From: Halobacteriales archaeon QS_4_69_225
GTDB taxonomy: Archaea; Halobacteriota; Halobacteria; Halobacteriales; Haloarculaceae
Direction: 5' to 3'
DNA length: 64,000 nt
Assembly: GCA_003020965.1 (NCBI GenBank)
Contig: PXRL01000017.1
Coordinates: 1 to 64,000 of the forward strand
The notes below the pieces were generated by a model that saw only the letters and a list, made by a program, of their open reading frames with translations, had not been told where the DNA came from and did no database searches. Below are positions 1-8,366 of the stretch, piece by piece; position 1 is the stretch's first letter; each line of letters begins with the position of its first letter. The translations under genes and the position numbers were made by a program.

Positions 1-291
1 CGTCTCCGGGCTCTCACTCTCATGACCCGTACCGATTATCGGCACGGTGGGCCGTTACCCCACCGTCTACCTAATCGGCCGCAGCCACATCCTATGGCGC
101 CGGAGCGTTTCACACATCCGCCACTCCAGGCTGGATGCGTTATCCGGGATTAGCCTCAGTTTCCCGAGGGTATCCCGATCCATAGGGCAGTTTGGCCACG
201 TGTTACTGAGCAGTTCGCTACGGTAAACGTACAACTCGCATGGCTAAATCGGACACCGATAGCAATGGCCTCCGGCAGGATCAACCGGAAT
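1..291 (-). rRNA. rrs: 16S ribosomal RNA, 5' end (partial)
   Basis: Read on the minus strand, the sequence begins at 291 with ATTCCGGTTGATCCTGCCGG, the near-universal archaeal 16S start, and continues with typical haloarchaeal 16S segments (the CACGTGGCCAAACTGCCCTATGG and CCCGGATAACGC regions). Only about 291 nt lie inside the window; the rest runs off the left edge. It is transcribed leftward from the tandem promoters between 600 and 840. Identification is direct from sequence; the exact mature 5' end is taken from the conserved terminus. Confidence 0.97.
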
Positions 292-600
292 GTGTTCCCC
301 GAACCTGTTACCCGGCCCGGGGAGGGTTGGCGGGAACACACCCAAAGGGTGTGTTTCCGTTCGTCTATCGGCGTTCAGTGACGCTCGGACCGACCGAGTG
401 TCACCGAACTGCCAGGGCTGACATCAGATCCCATCTGTACGGCGGACCGCAGGGGTGGAATCCTCATTTCCTTCGGACCTGAACGTACCTTCCGACGGAT
501 CATAAACCCACCGGAACGCATCCAGTTCCACGAGCGGAAACGGGTGTGCCGTTCCCGACCGCCGGGCCGCGTCGGCCCGTCTTCGTGTTTCGATTCGAAC
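292..600 (-). other. rRNA operon 5' leader
   Basis: This noncoding stretch lies between the 16S start and the most downstream promoter. It contains a strong hairpin at 333-358 (nine paired bases, AACACACCC with GGGTGTGTT, around an AAA loop) about 42 nt upstream of the 16S 5' end. In archaea the 5' leader also supplies one arm of the long processing stem cut by the splicing endonuclease, but the partner arm lies outside the window, so that cannot be checked. Short ORFs on either strand here show no haloarchaeal coding character. Confidence 0.7.
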
Positions 601-628
601 GCCTCCATACTGATAAGGGCGTCGAACC
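601..628 (-). promoter_or_regulatory. rRNA operon promoter, proximal copy
   Basis: On the minus strand the site reads TTCGACGCCCTTATCAGTAT. It shares the core TTC(C)GACGCCCTTAT with the copy at 680-707. This matches the TTCGACG...TTA pattern of haloarchaeal rRNA promoters, with the TTAT part acting as the TATA box. Transcription would start about 25 nt further left, near 590. Confidence 0.75.
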
Positions 629-679
629 AGGACGGCGCCGGAATGCGATTCCACGCCGCCCGCGTACTTCAACACCAAC

Positions 680-707
680 GCCCTGTCACACATAAGGGCG
701 TCGGAAC
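680..707 (-). promoter_or_regulatory. rRNA operon promoter, middle copy
   Basis: On the minus strand the site reads TTCCGACGCCCTTATGTGTG, nearly the same as the proximal copy 79 nt downstream. Repeated near-identical promoter boxes upstream of 16S are typical of haloarchaeal rRNA operons. Confidence 0.75.
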
Positions 708-813
708 GCGCCGACGACCGGACCGACCCGGCGGGCGCACGAGGGGACATGGGTCGTGTCTCCTCCGGGGCGTCACGCCCCGACGTTCTTCGCGTTATGT
801 CGTACGCGAGTGG

Positions 814-836
814 ACGTATTAAGCTCGTCGAAGTAG
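814..836 (-). promoter_or_regulatory. rRNA operon promoter, distal copy
   Basis: On the minus strand the site reads CTTCGACGAGCTTAATACGT. It keeps the TTCGACG block and a CTTAATA TATA element but is more divergent than the other two. It is 129 nt upstream of the middle copy, giving a three-promoter ladder. Confidence 0.65.
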
Positions 837-996
837 AGGCACTGCGTCATGCGGTTTCACGCCGTCCGGGAAGGTGTCGCGCGGCTGGAAGTCGGGGCCG
901 TCGTCCCGCGCGTGTACGCGTGGTCGGACCGCGTGAGGGCCGCGCAACTGCCGCTACGCCGTCGTGCTGCATAGCCGTTCTGAAAAATACGGGTGT

Positions 997-1311
997 TCAG
1001 ATTTCCTCGAGGTGCTCGATGCCCTCCTTGGAGACGTTCGCCTCGGTGATCTCCTCGGGCATCCAGTCGGGGCTATCGTCCGGGGCCGCCTCCTCCCAGG
1101 CCCATCCCTCGTAGATGTGGACCTTCTTCGTGCCCTTCTCGCGGAGCTGCAGTTCCGTGCGGTCGGCGTGCTGTTCGGCGCCAGCGGGCTCGAGCCGCCG
1201 GGCCGCCTTCAGCGCCGCCTGTCGGGGGGTTCGCCCGGAGAAGACGCTCGTCTCGTTGCCGCCCCGATCCCGTAGCGCGAAGTTGCGCTTGCCGTCGTCG
1301 TCTCGTGCCAT
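997..1311 (-). CDS. MC1-family chromosomal protein
   Basis: This 104-residue protein resembles the Methanosarcina chromosomal protein MC1 over nearly its whole length. Conserved stretches are RNFALRD near residue 9, PRQAALKAARRL near 29-40, REKGTKKVHIYEGW at 57-70 and the PDWMPE motif at 81-86. MC1 is a small monomeric architectural protein that binds and sharply bends DNA, working in place of or beside histones in the nucleoid. The start was placed at the ATG at 1311 because the homology begins there; the open frame continues upstream without similarity. It sits directly upstream of the rRNA promoters and points the same way. Confidence 0.92.
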   Translation of the reverse strand: MARDDDGKRNFALRDRGGNETSVFSGRTPRQAALKAARRLEPAGAEQHADRTELQLREKGTKKVHIYEGWAWEEAAPDDSPDWMPEEITEANVSKEGIEHLEEI

Positions 1312-1510
1312 GGTTTGCTTGCCTCCGTGAGACAACTGCACACATGAGGTTATAAATATATCCCCCGATCCGGCCGAGCGGACGGCGATTCCGGTCGAAC
1401 ACCGCGGTCGAACGGCCCGCGGTCCCGGCGTCGGAACCGCCACCCGACGGTCCGGACGCCCGCTGGGGCTCGCGCGCGCTGCGACGCCGGCGCGCGCGGT
1501 ACACTTATGT

Positions 1511-1531
1511 GGCTCGTGAAGGGAACGAGCC
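1511..1531 (+). promoter_or_regulatory. Hairpin upstream of the AbrB-like gene
   Basis: GGCTCGT and ACGAGCC form a perfect 7-bp inverted repeat around a 7-nt loop, just downstream of a TATA-like CACTTATG at 1502-1509 and 12 nt before the start at 1543. Because it lies between the TATA box and the expected transcription start, it could be a repressor operator, possibly autoregulatory. This is inference from position only. Confidence 0.35.
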
Positions 1532-1542
1532 AATGTAACCCG

Positions 1543-1740
1543 ATGGTGCGAAAGAAGAAGCTCAGCCCCAGTGGCGCCAAGGACGACGACGGGGAGTACC
1601 ACAACGTCCACGTGAATCTCCACGAGGACGAGCTGGCCGTCGCCGGGATGGAGATCGGCGACGAGGTCTTCGTTCGGGTCCGGGACGGGAAGATAATCAT
1701 CCAGAAGGCCGACCCCGACGAGGTCGAACACGACTTCTGA
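1543..1740 (+). CDS. Small AbrB/SpoVT-type protein
   Basis: This 65-residue acidic protein has a Lys-rich start (MVRKKKLSPSG) followed by a compact beta region, VHVNLHEDELAVAGMEIGDE then VFVRVRDGKIIIQKA. That is the swapped-hairpin AbrB pattern, including the typical IGDEVFVRV and DGKIIIQ strands. Such proteins are usually DNA-binding transcription factors or antitoxin-like regulators. No toxin gene is adjacent. The ATG at 1543 was chosen over the upstream in-frame ATG at 1507 because the latter lies in the promoter and hairpin region. The target genes are unknown; pyrD follows in the same direction 67 nt downstream. Confidence 0.75.
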   Translation: MVRKKKLSPSGAKDDDGEYHNVHVNLHEDELAVAGMEIGDEVFVRVRDGKIIIQKADPDEVEHDF

Positions 1741-1807
1741 GCGCGTGCACCCGCGCCGTGCCGCGAAACCGCGTCGCTTAAGCCGCTCGGACGGCCGTAT
1801 ATTCCCA

Positions 1808-2860
1808 ATGACCGTCTACGACGCCGCGAAGCCGGCGCTGTTCCGGCTGCCGCCGGAGACCGCCCACCGGACGGTGCACGAACTGCTCGCGGCCGTCCAG
1901 GACACCTGGCTGGAGGGAGTGGTCGCCGACTTCTACACCGTCGTCGACTCCCGGCTCCGGATCGACGCCTTCGGGCAGGCGTTCCGCAACCCCGTCGGCG
2001 TCGCCGCCGGCTTCGACAAGAACGCCGAGATCCCGAACGCCCTGGCCGCGCTCGGCTTCGGCCACGTCGAGGTCGGCGGCGTCACCGCCGAACCGCAGGC
2101 CGGCAACCCCCGTCCCCGCCTGTTCCGGCTGCCCGAGGACGACGCCCTCGTCAACCGCATGGGGTTCAACAACGACGGCGCCGACGTGGTCGGCGAGCGC
2201 CTCGCCGGGACCGACGCCCGGGTTCCGGTCGGCGTCAACCTCGGCAAATCCAAGTCCACCCCCAACGACGAGGCCGAGGAGGACTACCTGTACACCTTCG
2301 AGCGGGTCCGCGCGGGCGGGGACTACTTCGTCGTCAACGTCTCCTCGCCGAACACGCCCGGCCTGCGGGAACTCCAGGAGCGGGACCGCCTGGAGTCCAT
2401 CCTCGGGGCGCTGCAGGACGCCGGCGCCGATCCCCTGCTGGTGAAGCTCTCGCCGGACCTCCCCGACGCCGCCGTCGAAGGGGCCCTCGAGGTGGTCGAC
2501 GACCTCGGGCTCGACGGCGTCATCGCGACGAACACGACGACCGACCGCTCGGATTCCCTGTACGGGGCCGCCGCCGACGAGTCCGGCGGCCTCTCCGGGG
2601 CACCCATCGAGACGGAGGCGACGGACATGGTCCGGTTCGTCGCCGAACGCACCGACGCCCCCGTCGTCGGCGTCGGCGGCGTCTCCGACGCCGAGGGCGC
2701 ATACCGGAAGATACGCAACGGCGCCTCGGTCGTCCAGCTGTACACCGGGCTCGTCTTCGAGGGCCCCGGCGTCGCCAGGGACATCAACCGCGGGCTGCTG
2801 GAGCTGCTCGAACGCGACGGCTTCGAATCCGTCGCCGAGGCCGTCGGCGCCGACCTGTAG
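1808..2860 (+). CDS. pyrD: Dihydroorotate dehydrogenase (quinone), class 2
   Basis: This 350-residue protein oxidises dihydroorotate to orotate in pyrimidine synthesis, using FMN and passing electrons to membrane quinone. Visible motifs are GVAAGFDKNAE and VNRMGFNNDGA for FMN and substrate binding, the catalytic-serine region VVNVSSPNTPGLR, IATNTTT, and the phosphate-binding GVGGVSD and QLYTGLVF near the C-terminus. The N-terminal alpha-helical extension before the barrel (about residues 1-40) marks class 2, membrane-associated enzymes. The ATG at 1808 matches the family start; the frame is open 63 nt further upstream. It converges with pheT, 38 nt away. Confidence 0.95.
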   Translation: MTVYDAAKPALFRLPPETAHRTVHELLAAVQDTWLEGVVADFYTVVDSRLRIDAFGQAFRNPVGVAAGFDKNAEIPNALAALGFGHVEVGGVTAEPQAGNPRPRLFRLPEDDALVNRMGFNNDGADVVGERLAGTDARVPVGVNLGKSKSTPNDEAEEDYLYTFERVRAGGDYFVVNVSSPNTPGLRELQERDRLESILGALQDAGADPLLVKLSPDLPDAAVEGALEVVDDLGLDGVIATNTTTDRSDSLYGAAADESGGLSGAPIETEATDMVRFVAERTDAPVVGVGGVSDAEGAYRKIRNGASVVQLYTGLVFEGPGVARDINRGLLELLERDGFESVAEAVGADL

Positions 2861-2898
2861 TCGGCGTAACCCCCGATTTCTGCCGTTCCGACGGCCGT

Positions 2899-4737
2899 TC
2901 ACCGCAGCCCGTCCAGCCGGAACTCGAAGCCAGCGACCGGCACCTCGAGGTCGTGCTCGACGAGCACACGCGGGTGGAACTCGCCGACGACGCCAACCGA
3001 CTCGCCGTCCAGCACCACCGCGGCCGTCCGGCCGTCGATGAACGAGGGGTGGTCGGTCGGGGGCGTCGTCAGCCGCACGCCGAACGCGCGGGCGACGGAC
3101 TGGAGCCGCCCCTTGGCGTCCTCGTAGGAGGCGTCGGTCCGGGCGACGACCCCGGCGACCGAGCGGCCCTCCGCGACGTTGGTCGGCTCCTCGTCGTCGA
3201 CGCCGGCGACGAGGCCGATCTCCGCGAGGTCCTGGGGGTACGGCCGGTGGGTGTTGTTCTCCAGCACCATCAGCAGCGACGGCAGCGCCCACGTCCGGAC
3301 GACGGCGTAGGCCTCGCTGTACGGCTCGGTGATCCTCGCCGGCTCGCGGGCGCCGACGGCCTCGTCGTCGGGCGACAGTTCCGTCCGGTCGAACAGCTCC
3401 CGTTCGCTCGTCAGGTGGAAGTTCAGCAGGTCCTCGAACCCCAGCTCCACGAGGACGTCTCGGGCGGCGTCCTCCAGTCGCGAACGCTCCGTACGGCCGC
3501 CGACCGTCGAGACGTCCGGGTACCGCGGCTCCAGGTCGTTGAACCCGTAGGCCCGGCCCACGTCGTCGACGACGTCCGCCGGGTGGCGCACGTCGACCCG
3601 ATAGGCCGGAATCTCGACGTCGTAGGCGAGGTCGTCGTTCGTGGCATCGTCCGTTTCGTCGGCGTCCGCTCCGGTGTCGTCGGCGCCGCCGTCCTCGTCG
3701 GCTGGCCCGGCCGTCCGGGTCGCGTGGGAGGGGACCGCTTCCAGTTCTACGTCGTCGTCGCCGCCGGCATCGCCGTCGCCGTCCGACCGTTCGGCGTCGA
3801 GCCCCGACCGCTCCAGCAGGTCGACGACGTCCTCGCCGGCGATGTCGACCCCCAGCGTCCGCTCGATGCGGTCGTGGGAGACCGTCTTCGTCGCCGTCGA
3901 GAGGTCCGGCCGCCACAGTTCCCGGTCGGCGTACTCGACGGTCACGGCCTCGATCTGCCCGCCGCGGGCGTCCAGCGCGTAGCAGACGACGGCTAGCATC
4001 CGGTCGACGGTCCACTGGTCCGTCCCCGTCATCTCCACCAGCAGGTCCCGCGAGCGGGTCTCGACCTCCGTTCGCCGGCCGTTGATGACCGGCGGAAACG
4101 AGAACAGCCCAATGTCGTCGTAGATGGCGGGGTACCGCTCGAGGCCGGCGACGAGGTCGCCGTACGTGTCGCCGACGGGGTGTTCGGACAGCACCGCCGC
4201 GGGCGTCCGCTCGGCGTCGTCGTCCAGCGGGACGAACGTGTCGCCCTCGGGGTCGATGCCCCGGTAGACGATCCGCTTGTCGTCGGTCCCGGCGGGCTTC
4301 AGCATCGTCAGGTCGTGGACGCCGATGGCGCCCTTCGCCCGTCCCCGGCCCATCGTCGCGTGGAGCTTCTCCTGCAGCTGGATGATCGACGCCAGTTCGG
4401 CCTCCCCGAGGTCCAGCCCCCGGACGACCGCGCCGGTGACGTACGGCCGCTCGTCCGGCACGGAGTCGTCGACCTCGATCGTCCACTCGGGGTCGGTCGC
4501 GTCGGGTACGTAGACGCCGCGGTCTGTGCCGTACTGGTAGCGCAGCGAGCGGGCGACGCCCTCGACGGACAGGCGGTCCAGCCGGTCGGGGGCGAACTCC
4601 AGGCGGAACTCCCCGTCGTCGGTCTCGCCTTCGAACTCCAACCCGAGCGCGAAGAGGTCCGACTTCAGCTCCTCGTCGTCCCTGTCGGTGCCGGCCAGCC
4701 GCCGCAGCTCGTCGGGGTCGACGTCGACGACGGGCAT
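2899..4737 (-). CDS. pheT: Phenylalanine--tRNA ligase, beta subunit
   Basis: This 612-residue subunit pairs with PheS in the (alpha-beta)2 enzyme that charges tRNA-Phe. The archaeal-type start MPVVDVDPDEL, the B3/B4 region and the B5 DNA-binding-like region (AYDVEIPAYRVDVRHPADVV followed by DVGRAYGFNDLEP) are visible. An acidic, low-complexity insert of roughly 60 residues (rich in DGD, GGDDD and DADETDD) interrupts the protein just before the B5-like segment. Its ATG overlaps the pheS stop by one base (TGATG), so translation is probably coupled. Confidence 0.95.
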   Translation of the reverse strand: MPVVDVDPDELRRLAGTDRDDEELKSDLFALGLEFEGETDDGEFRLEFAPDRLDRLSVEGVARSLRYQYGTDRGVYVPDATDPEWTIEVDDSVPDERPYVTGAVVRGLDLGEAELASIIQLQEKLHATMGRGRAKGAIGVHDLTMLKPAGTDDKRIVYRGIDPEGDTFVPLDDDAERTPAAVLSEHPVGDTYGDLVAGLERYPAIYDDIGLFSFPPVINGRRTEVETRSRDLLVEMTGTDQWTVDRMLAVVCYALDARGGQIEAVTVEYADRELWRPDLSTATKTVSHDRIERTLGVDIAGEDVVDLLERSGLDAERSDGDGDAGGDDDVELEAVPSHATRTAGPADEDGGADDTGADADETDDATNDDLAYDVEIPAYRVDVRHPADVVDDVGRAYGFNDLEPRYPDVSTVGGRTERSRLEDAARDVLVELGFEDLLNFHLTSERELFDRTELSPDDEAVGAREPARITEPYSEAYAVVRTWALPSLLMVLENNTHRPYPQDLAEIGLVAGVDDEEPTNVAEGRSVAGVVARTDASYEDAKGRLQSVARAFGVRLTTPPTDHPSFIDGRTAAVVLDGESVGVVGEFHPRVLVEHDLEVPVAGFEFRLDGLR

Positions 4738-6242
4738 CAGTGCACCACCTCCACGTCCCGCAGCAGTTCGAGGTCACACAGCGTCCCGTGGACGTCGCGG
4801 ATGTCCTCGAAGCCGTACATCAGCATCAGCAGTCGCTCCAGGGCCAGCCCCCAGGCCATCACGTCGCAGTCGACGCCCAACGGCCGGAGTACCTCCTCCC
4901 GGAAGAGACCGGAGTTGCCGATCTCGATGAGCTCGCCCGTTTCGGGGTGCTCGCCGAACAGCTCGAAGCTCGGCTCCGTGTAGGGGTTGTAGTGGGGCTT
5001 GAACTCCAGGTCGGTGATGCCGAACTGCTCGTAGAACTCCGCGAACGTCCCCATCAGGTCCCGGACGGACAGCTCCTCGGCCATCACCCACCCCTCGATC
5101 TGGAAGAACTCCAGCAGGTGGGTCGGGTCGAGCGTGTCGTTGCGGTAGACCTTCTCGACGCTGAAGTACCGCTGGGGCGGCTCCAGGTCGCCGGCGGCTT
5201 CCCCCGAGAGGTGCCGCATCGACAACGACGTGGTGTGGCCCCGCAGGTCGACCTGCTTTGCTACCTCGGGCGTCCACGGCGAGTGGTAGCCGTCACCGTC
5301 CTCGCCGACGCCCTCGCGGTGGGCGTTCTCGACGCCCGCCAGGAGGTCCTCCGGAATCGACTCCATCGGCGGCACGTCAAGTCCGAACTGGTCCCAGTGG
5401 GTCCGGGCCGGGTGGTCCTGGGGCATGAACAGACAATCGTTGATCCAGAACTCCGCGTCGGCGTGGGGGCCTTCCATCTCCCGGAACCCCATCCCGACGA
5501 GGACGTCCTTCACGCGATCGGCGGTCTGTCTGAGGATGTGCTCGCGGCCGCCGTCGACCGTCTCGGCGTCGGCCTCGACATTGTAGTCGGCGAACTCGAC
5601 GTCCTCCCAGTCGCCGGAGGTCAGCAGTTCGGGCGTCACCTGACCGACCGTCTCGGCGGCCTCGACGCCCTCCATCAGCGCGGTGACGCCGTCGTCGGAC
5701 AGCGTCACCGACCGGACCGTCGTCTCGGTCCGCTCGACGAGCCCGCGTGACTCGAGTCGGTCGAGGACGCCCGCATCGAGGTAGCCGGCCGACCCCTCGG
5801 CGACGGCCGAAAGCGCCTCGGCCTCCGGGTCGTCGTCGCGGGCCTCGGGGTCGGCGAGCACCGCGCCGCCGTCGATCTCGCCCAGTCCCTTCCGGGCGAG
5901 GTTCGTCAGCGCGATGTCGACCGCCTCGCCGTCGAGGTCGGCGGCCTCGACGAGTCGGCCCATCTCGGCCGGCTCCCCGTCGGCGCCGACCTCCAGGGCC
6001 GCCTCGTGGAGCCGCCGCTCGGGCAGCCCCGCCCCGCGGTACCGCTCGCCCTCGGCCGTGAGGGCGACCTCCTCGGCGACGTGCTCCTCGACGTCGAGCA
6101 GGCCCTCGTCCGCGAGCTCGAAGGCGGCCCGCGTGACGGCGGCGGGGTCCTCCTCGAGCTCGTCTGCGAGCTGTGCGATCGTCTTCGTCTCGGTCGCGCT
6201 GGCGGCTTCCAGCAGCGCGACCTGCGTGCCGGGTAGTCTCAT
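4737..6242 (-). CDS. pheS: Phenylalanine--tRNA ligase, alpha subunit
   Basis: This 501-residue catalytic subunit has an archaeal N-terminal part made of winged-helix modules (about residues 1-200: TETKTIAQLADELEEDPAAV and similar) followed by the class II catalytic core. Core features are FREMEGPHADAEFWINDCLF, QDHPARTHWDQF, YFSVEKVYRNDTLDPTHLLEFFQIEG, and the motif 3 region near the end, DVMAWGLALERLLMLMYG. It catalyses Phe-AMP formation and tRNA charging. It is first in a two-gene operon with pheT and may be controlled by the short ORF at 6333-6407. Confidence 0.96.
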   Translation of the reverse strand: MRLPGTQVALLEAASATETKTIAQLADELEEDPAAVTRAAFELADEGLLDVEEHVAEEVALTAEGERYRGAGLPERRLHEAALEVGADGEPAEMGRLVEAADLDGEAVDIALTNLARKGLGEIDGGAVLADPEARDDDPEAEALSAVAEGSAGYLDAGVLDRLESRGLVERTETTVRSVTLSDDGVTALMEGVEAAETVGQVTPELLTSGDWEDVEFADYNVEADAETVDGGREHILRQTADRVKDVLVGMGFREMEGPHADAEFWINDCLFMPQDHPARTHWDQFGLDVPPMESIPEDLLAGVENAHREGVGEDGDGYHSPWTPEVAKQVDLRGHTTSLSMRHLSGEAAGDLEPPQRYFSVEKVYRNDTLDPTHLLEFFQIEGWVMAEELSVRDLMGTFAEFYEQFGITDLEFKPHYNPYTEPSFELFGEHPETGELIEIGNSGLFREEVLRPLGVDCDVMAWGLALERLLMLMYGFEDIRDVHGTLCDLELLRDVEVVH

Positions 6243-6332
6243 TGGCGTGTGTGTGCGTGGCTGGCTGTTAGCGGTTCCGACTCGACGGCGGGGTTTCGGC
6301 GGCCGGCGCGGCGCCGACCGGCTCCACCCCGC

Positions 6333-6407
6333 CTACGCGGAGAAAAAGCCGAACCCGGCGGCGGTGCGGTCGGCGGCGACGCCGTCGGCGGCGGGGTCGG
6401 GTGCCAT
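6333..6407 (-). CDS. Candidate Phe leader peptide upstream of pheS
   Basis: This 24-codon ORF starts with ATG at 6407 and stops with TAG 90 nt before the pheS start. Its end reads AGFGFFSA, so all three phenylalanines fall in four residues next to the stop. A TATA-like element, GCTTTTGT at 6438-6431, lies about 28 nt upstream of this ATG, so a transcript starting there would be leaderless and would place the ORF at its very 5' end. Bacterial pheST has a Phe-rich leader peptide (PheM) for attenuation; an archaeal parallel is inference. GC-rich inverted repeats follow (for example around 6302-6318). It could also be a chance ORF. Confidence 0.45.
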   Translation of the reverse strand: MAPDPAADGVAADRTAAGFGFFSA

Positions 6408-6430
6408 ACGCAGCAGGTTGCCGCTCCGGA

Positions 6431-6440
6431 ACAAAAGCGT
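6431..6440 (-). promoter_or_regulatory. TATA box for the leader ORF and pheST
   Basis: The minus strand reads ACGCTTTTGT. Its centre is about 28 nt before the leader ORF ATG at 6407, the usual haloarchaeal spacing for a leaderless start. I see no equally placed element directly before pheS itself. Confidence 0.5.
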
Positions 6441-6491
6441 TGCGCCCGCGGCTCAGTACAACTCAACCTGGAGTCTCCGGCCTCAAGTCGA

Positions 6492-6510
6492 GAGGGACCG
6501 GAGGTCCCTC
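6492..6510. repeat. Triloop hairpin, first copy
   Basis: GAGGGACC and GGTCCCTC pair perfectly around a GGA loop. An identical 19-nt hairpin occurs exactly 200 nt later at 6692-6710. The two copies bracket the AT-containing stretch CTAACTATTTGAATAGG (6509-6525). Confidence 0.85.
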
Positions 6511-6604
6511 TAACTATTTGAATAGGCGCCTCGCGCCCGTGAGAAGAGGACGACTGAAGGGAGCGAGTAGGCCGGGGAGGAACCCGACATGACCGACCGC
6601 ATTT

Positions 6605-6786
6605 AATCAAGCGAGAGCGGGCCGGTCAGCCGGCGTCGGGTGGGAACTCGAACGGGGCCGACCGCTCGCGGAGCGAGCCGACGCAAGCCGCGAGGGACCG
6701 GAGGTCCCTCGGCCCGCTCGCGCGGCACCGCCGCGCGAGGACACCGCAGCGAAGCGAGGAGCGTCGTTCGGAAGACCTCCGGTCTT
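6605..6786 (+). repeat. Dispersed intergenic repeat, copy 1, with hairpin array
   Basis: The block starting GCGAGAGCGGGCCGGTCAGC and running through CGGGTGGGAACTCGAACGGG to the CGCTCGC region matches related blocks near 38,813 and, inverted, near 51,880. Its right half is a run of triloop hairpins: 6664-6678 (loop GGA), 6692-6710 (loop GGA), 6717-6739 (ten-pair stem, loop ACC) and 6772-6786 (loop TCC). The hairpins sit about 25-30 nt apart, with one degenerate position around 6750. No convincing gene lies between pheS and ahcY. Confidence 0.75.
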
Positions 6787-6929
6787 GGAAACGCCACTGT
6801 CACCGCCGAAGTCTGCCAGTTCGTTTCAACTAACCATCACCAGATGAACATGACCTTCTACAAGCAGTGTATGACTCTCTATTATATTTTTATATGGCCG
6901 TCAGTTCGAGCGAAGTAGGGCGGGGTCGG

Positions 6930-8207
6930 TTACGTGCCGTGCTGCCAGCTGTCCATGTACTCCCGCTGTGCGTCGGTCAGCTCGTCGATCTCGACGCCCT
7001 CGGCGGCGAGCTTGATTTCGGCGACCTCCCGGTCCAGCTCGTCGGGCACCTCGTGGACGCCGGGGTCGTAGCCGTCGCCGTCGACCAGCTCGCGGACGCA
7101 GACGGCCTGGATCCCGAAGCTCTGGTCCATCACCTCGACGGGGTGGCCCATCGCCACCGGCGAGGCGAGATTCACCAGCCGGCCGTCGGCCAGCACGTTG
7201 ATGCGGCGGCCGTCGGGCATGCGGAACTCCTCGACGCCGTCGCGGACTTCCCGGCGGGACTCGGCGAGGTCGTTCAGGCCGTCGAGGTCGATCTCGACGT
7301 TGAAGTGGCCGGCGTTGGCCAGCACCACGCCGTCGTCCATCCGCTCGACGTGCTCGGCGGTGACGACGTCGCGGTTGCCGGTCGTCGTCACGAAGATGTC
7401 GCCCCGCTCGGCGGCCTCGGCCATCGGGCAGACCTCGTAGCCCTCCATGTGGGCCTCCAGCGCCCGGCGTGGCTCGACCTCGGTGACGACGACGTCGGCG
7501 TTCTGTCCCGCGGCCTTCTTGGCGACGCCGCGGCCGCAGTAGCCGTAGCCGGCGACGACGACCGTCTTGCCGGCGAACGAGAGGTTCGTCGTCATCGCGA
7601 CGTTCGACAGCGTCGCCTCGCCGGTCCCGTGGACGTTGTCGAACAGCCGCTTCATCGGCGTGTCGTTGACCGCGAACATCGGGTAGTTCAGCGCGCCGTC
7701 GTCGTCCATCGCGCGCAGCCGGTGGACGCCGGTGGTCGTCTCCTCGCAGCCGCCGACGACGGAGTCCAGCAGCTCCGGCCGGTCCTCGTGGATGGCCATC
7801 ACCAGGTCGCCGCCGTCGTCGACCGTGACGGTCGGCCCGTGGTCCAGCGTCGCCTCCATGGCCGCGTAGTAGGCCTCGTCGTCGACGTCGTGTTTCGCGT
7901 AGGAGGTGATCCGCTCGTGGGCGTCCAGCGCCGCCGAGACGCCGTCGTGGGTCGACAGCGGGTTACAGCCCGTGATGGCCACCTCCGCGCCCGCCTCGGC
8001 CAGCACCTCCGTCAGTACCGCCGTCTTGGCCTCGACGTGCATCGCCATCGCCACCGTCTCGCCCTCCAGTGGCCGCTCGGCGCCGAACTCCTCCGCGATG
8101 GCCGTCATGATCGGCATGTGCTGGCGGGCCCACGCGATCTTCTTCCGGCCGGCCTCGCGGGCCTCCGCCGGCGTCTCGAGCTGCTCGGTGATCGTCGGTT
8201 GATCCAT
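6930..8207 (-). CDS. ahcY: Adenosylhomocysteinase
   Basis: This 425-residue enzyme reversibly hydrolyses S-adenosylhomocysteine to adenosine and homocysteine, relieving product inhibition of methyltransferases. Visible are the substrate-site blocks [19 protein letters not shown], the [18 protein letters not shown] region with the catalytic Lys and Asp, the NAD-binding [15 protein letters not shown], and the GHFNVEIDL and [10 protein letters not shown] blocks. Its length fits the archaeal family. An SAH/MTA deaminase gene is two genes away on the same strand, giving two possible routes for SAH disposal. Confidence 0.96.
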   Translation of the reverse strand: MDQPTITEQLETPAEAREAGRKKIAWARQHMPIMTAIAEEFGAERPLEGETVAMAMHVEAKTAVLTEVLAEAGAEVAITGCNPLSTHDGVSAALDAHERITSYAKHDVDDEAYYAAMEATLDHGPTVTVDDGGDLVMAIHEDRPELLDSVVGGCEETTTGVHRLRAMDDDGALNYPMFAVNDTPMKRLFDNVHGTGEATLSNVAMTTNLSFAGKTVVVAGYGYCGRGVAKKAAGQNADVVVTEVEPRRALEAHMEGYEVCPMAEAAERGDIFVTTTGNRDVVTAEHVERMDDGVVLANAGHFNVEIDLDGLNDLAESRREVRDGVEEFRMPDGRRINVLADGRLVNLASPVAMGHPVEVMDQSFGIQAVCVRELVDGDGYDPGVHEVPDELDREVAEIKLAAEGVEIDELTDAQREYMDSWQHGT

Positions 8208-8366
8208 ACCCTTACATGTGGTGACGACGGGAAAACGCTACCGCAATGCCGGCGCCGTCTCGTGCTGCCGACCGTGGCTTCTTCGAGAGTCCCCGGCAGT
8301 ATTCAAGAGGGTACTACACGAGCCACGTATCCCGAAGCAGACCGCTCCGGGCGGGTTCCGACAGTA

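Noticed and set aside
1778-4777. A 999-codon open frame on the minus strand across pyrD and pheT
   Set aside because: It lies antisense to pyrD and out of frame with pheT, has no family similarity and is Arg-rich. GC-rich haloarchaeal DNA gives long false frames.
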